Positions 61,353 through 64,000 of a DNA stretch of 64,000 nt are shown in pieces. The DNA comes from Isoetes taiwanensis (lineage: Eukaryota > Streptophyta > Lycopodiopsida > Isoetales > Isoetaceae). The stretch's first letter is position 1. Every line of letters starts with the position of its first letter. Made by a program: the position numbers and the translations under genes. The notes below the pieces were generated by a model, which was not told the DNA's origin, did not search any database, and was given only the letters and a program-made list of their open reading frames with translations. The stretch lies in NCBI GenBank assembly GCA_021234155.1, contig JAJEKV010000002.1:12452725-12516724 (forward strand). Reading direction: 5' to 3'.

Positions 61353-61936
61353 TCATTTCTTCCTCGTCTTGGCTCGCAGTATTTCTTCTATCTTTGGGGT
61401 GAATCTTGGTAGCACTTCATCATGGACATCCATCTTGAATCGGTACCCTTGAGAAATTTCGTGGTTTGCTAAGGTAAGACTTGTACAATGAATCATCAAG
61501 AAGCAAAGTCTTACCCGAGAATCTTGGGTATGACTCATATATTTTCCCAAGTGGCTTCATCATGATTTGACTGACCGGGTTTGTTAGGGTGGTGGCTCGG
61601 TGCGCACACACATTTTTCCTGTCCCCATACAAATTCAAATCTGTCCTCAAACGGACATAGTACTTGCAGCACATCTTCCACATTGGAGAGTTGCATTGAT
61701 GACCATATACCAACACAACACTTCTGTAACAAAGTCTTCAAGAAGAACACTGCTTCTGGTCTGAATATCACTTTCTTTCTGCTAGTGTATGTCATTGTCA
61801 ATCCTGCTTCCAAGCGTATGTGTTCATTTGCACCAAATGTTTTTACCAACACACCATTTAAATCCAAGACAATGAGTTTATCTTTGGCTGGCAAATCAAT
61901 ATTTAGTACGTTGGAACATCCTGAATACCTACACAA
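61353..61936 (-). pseudogene. FCP1-like (HAD) phosphatase-domain protein, frameshifted
   Basis: The frame opens with LPAKDKLIVLDLNGVLVKTF. This is the HAD motif I region; FCP1/NIF proteins have DLDGTL, and many plant relatives carry DLNG as here. Next are KVIFRPEAVFFLKTLLQKCC, VGIWSSMQLSNVEDVLQVL (motif II region) and FEFVWGQEKC. After a frame change come KPLGKIYESYPRFSGKTLLL and DDSLYKSYL, the DD of motif IV. After a second frame change comes YRFKMDVHDEVLPRFTPKIE, then a Lys-rich end and stop. Both frame changes are single-base and the second is at an AAATTT run. Missing DxDxT chemistry means phosphatase activity is uncertain even in intact relatives. It begins 236 bp beyond the MULE. Confidence 0.75.
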
Positions 61937-62169
61937 CAGGAATTACTACATGAATAAATAGATGAAGATGAAAAATGAAAAATGGGTTGAATGTGGAAAC
62001 CTTTACGTATCAGCAGGATTCTCGACCTATGTAATGAACCGTAATCCTACAGTGAATGCAACAAAAGAAAATCAATAATATTCAATGTTTTAATCAACAC
62101 TAAGTTGTGGCCTTGCCCAACAATGCCCATACCCCCTTTCCAGGGTTATTAATGGCAGCAATCACTTGT

Positions 62170-62580
62170 TGAAGATCAGGCTCACCTGAAACTTGAGGGC
62201 TTTGGTCAGATTTTCTTGAACACACTTGCCGATATGTGTGGTGTCATGATTGAGACCGCTTCCGCATCTTTTGCATAGCTACTTCTTGTTCTCTTTTCTT
62301 GTAGCCCGAACAACTACTTTGCTATCCTCCGCCTTACCCCTCTTTGTTCTTACGCCCTTTCCTTTTACGCAAATATTGACCAAGTTGCCCTCATCCGATG
62401 GAATTACTCCCTCGACTTCCTTAGGTGCTTCAATTATGTACAATCGGTGCGTTGTTTTTCCACAACCGGTCCTTTGTGTTTACGACTTCTTCTATAGCTT
62501 CTTGGACAGCTTCTTGGTGGTGGTGGTGGTTTCTGCTTTGTTGCAATCAAATCAGTCACAATTGATTTGTACTCTATAGG
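62170..62580 (-). pseudogene. Charged linker with Cys/His knuckle, upstream of the FCP1-like part
   Basis: The minus-strand frame reads IATKQKPPPPPRSCPRSYRR, then EAPKEVEGVIPSDEGNLVNI and KVVVRATRKENKK. After a frame change it gives LCKRCGSGLNHDTTHIGKC, a Cys-x2-Cys...His...Cys knuckle. It may belong to the same transcript as the FCP1-like exon and the coiled coil further upstream, or to a transposon. The family is not recognised. Confidence 0.35.
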
Positions 62581-62959
62581 ACTTTTGCAGGTGTTGTGCA
62601 TCTTCAAATGGCACCATTGTCCTTCTTTGAACCCTCAGCGGTGAGACCTCACTTGCGGGGCCGGATTAACACTTCCTTTTTGGTGTACTATTTGAAGCAC
62701 TGCAACATGGCCAAAACCTAGCTTCGTCAAATACACCCACCCTGGAACCTTTCGGGGCAACCATGAATACATTGTCCTCCTCTCAACAATGAACAACAAG
62801 CTATATGATACTCATGTTGGCAATTGATTGCTAAACTTAACTTTTGTAAGCTTTTAGTGAATTCCGGACCACATGCGTCAACATGTATAAAATGAATCTT
62901 CCACTAGCAACTTATCTCAGATAATAGTAGAGATGCTAAATGTTGCGGAGTATCCATTT

Positions 62960-63450
62960 TAAACTTCCACAAATTGTTTATGTAGAAATGCAGAAGTCTC
63001 GTTTCTTCTTGAGAACTTTTAACTCCTCCTCAAGTTTGAGTTTACGTTTGACCCGCTCATTAACAGATGTAGGGTTCATTGCTTTTGTACCTTGTTCTGT
63101 GCCAAGTTTCCATCCGACGGTCTGCTCCAAATCTTTAATTTTCGCCTCCAACTCACATGTTGGATTAAGCTTGAACTCCTCTGTTTTGTAGCCAAATCAT
63201 TTGTGGCCTGTCTTAAACTGTTTTCAGCCTCTTCCAACATCATTTTTCGTAATTCAGAGGCCTTCTCATTGCCTTTCAGCTCACTTCCCTCTTTGCTTCA
63301 GATTCTTTGTGATAAGTAAAACCTGATTTTCCAATCTCACATCTTTGCATTCTCTAAGGTTTTTATGTTTTCATCACATGCAATCGACCTCATTTGATCC
63401 ATTTTGCCACCTTTGGCTTTGCCTTCATTTCAGTTTTTCCTAACATGTGC
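62960..63450 (-). pseudogene. Coiled-coil protein segment
   Basis: The frames read KMDQMRSIACDENIKTLENA, then after a shift SELKGNEKASELRKMMLEEA and ENSLRQATNDLATK, then CELEAKIKDLEQTVGWKLGT and VKRKLKLEEELKVLKKKRD. Heptad-like Leu/Ile spacing and high Glu/Lys content indicate a long coiled coil. Two or more frame changes break it. It lies in the same orientation as the FCP1-like domain, 1 kb upstream. Confidence 0.5.
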
Positions 63451-64000
63451 TACAACATCGCCTCTTTTTTTTACTTGTCTATTGTTGTGGTATCTTTGAC
63501 ATTGCACCGACAAATGCATTGATTTACTTTGTGTTCCTCGGGTGCAAGTATTGATCTAGTGCAATTTTCCATTAGAGGTAATTTGAGATCTCATTTTGTC
63601 CCATTAAGGGATGCTTAAAAGCCACATCAGCTTTTTAAACGGGTCCAATAAGAGAAGAGCTCCAAAGTTGTATTTTATTCCAAAATTATGTGGCAGTGAT
63701 GAATTAATCCAGTTCTAACTAACTTTTTGCGGTCATCATTTTTCTACTATAACTTTTGATCAAAAAACTTGATTGAACACTATTTGTGGCAATGGATTCG
63801 TCTCCTCAAGATCTTTCTAATGACAACCCATTGTTATATCTTTTGGGATGTAAATATATAGAAAAGAGCAAAAACCATATTTTTTAAGGTTAACACATAT
63901 GGCTTGTATTGAAATACATCATAACCATATATCACTTGAAAGATCTTTTCATTCTCGCATCTAATGCAACAAAGCCTTAAACATTTTCATGAGTAGATCA
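63451..64000. other. No gene recognised at the right edge
   Basis: AT-rich sequence. A short minus-strand frame (GDVVAHVRKN, then KAKGGK) near 63420-63470 may extend the coiled-coil gene upstream. Confidence 0.35.

Noticed and set aside
1-64000. CRISPR array, operon or bacterial origin
   Set aside because: Spliceosomal introns, plant nuclear gene families and plant transposons rule out a prokaryotic reading; no direct-repeat/spacer array is present.

Overview
This window looks like nuclear DNA of a land plant with a large, transposon-rich, gene-poor genome. Exons joined by GT-AG introns encode typical plant proteins: a CRUMPLED LEAF-type chromophore lyase, violaxanthin de-epoxidase, beta-carotene hydroxylase, a plastid sigma factor, an R2R3-MYB and PPR proteins. 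Short introns, several PPR remnants and a mitochondrial-type tRNA that seems to need C-to-U editing make a fern, other seed-free vascular plant or gymnosperm more likely than a flowering plant. This is a guess from protein style, not a proof. All families were recognised from memory, without any search.

Layout. 0-3 kb: a mitochondrial-type tRNA-Tyr with a GCA anticodon, then a DUF7869-like transposon protein fragment. 3.1-16.7 kb: a segment bracketed by inverted, GC-hairpin-bearing CACTA-type ends. It holds a head-to-head pair of xanthophyll genes (beta-carotene hydroxylase leftward, violaxanthin de-epoxidase rightward), a possible Helitron fragment and an ankyrin exon. 17.1-18.8 kb: a broken plastid sigma factor (minus strand). 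19-32 kb: mostly unassigned AT-rich DNA with a fold-back element, tandem repeats and a second DUF7869 scrap. 32.5-35.3 kb: a decayed Ty1/copia element with its 3' LTR. 35.7-37.3 kb: an inverted-repeat element abutting a broken R2R3-MYB gene. 39.2-45.8 kb: a second CACTA-like segment holding two clean exons of an unrecognised gene and a PPR fragment. 47.7-49.4 kb: a nine-exon CRL gene, the best-preserved gene here. 51-57 kb: a second fold-back copy, a PPR pseudogene and a decayed transposase. 58.5-61.1 kb: a structurally complete Mutator-like element with TIRs and a near-perfect 10-bp target duplication. 61.3-63.5 kb: an FCP1-like phosphatase-domain gene with coiled-coil sequence upstream.

Common threads. 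The four most recognisable genes (BCH, VDE, sigma factor, CRL) all act in plastids. Two of them are adjacent steps of xanthophyll metabolism. Nearly all genes carry single-base frameshifts, often at short homopolymers, while splice sites and protein sequence stay conserved. That fits either uncorrected assembly indels or fairly recent decay. VDE and BCH also show substitutions or missing exons that favour real decay.
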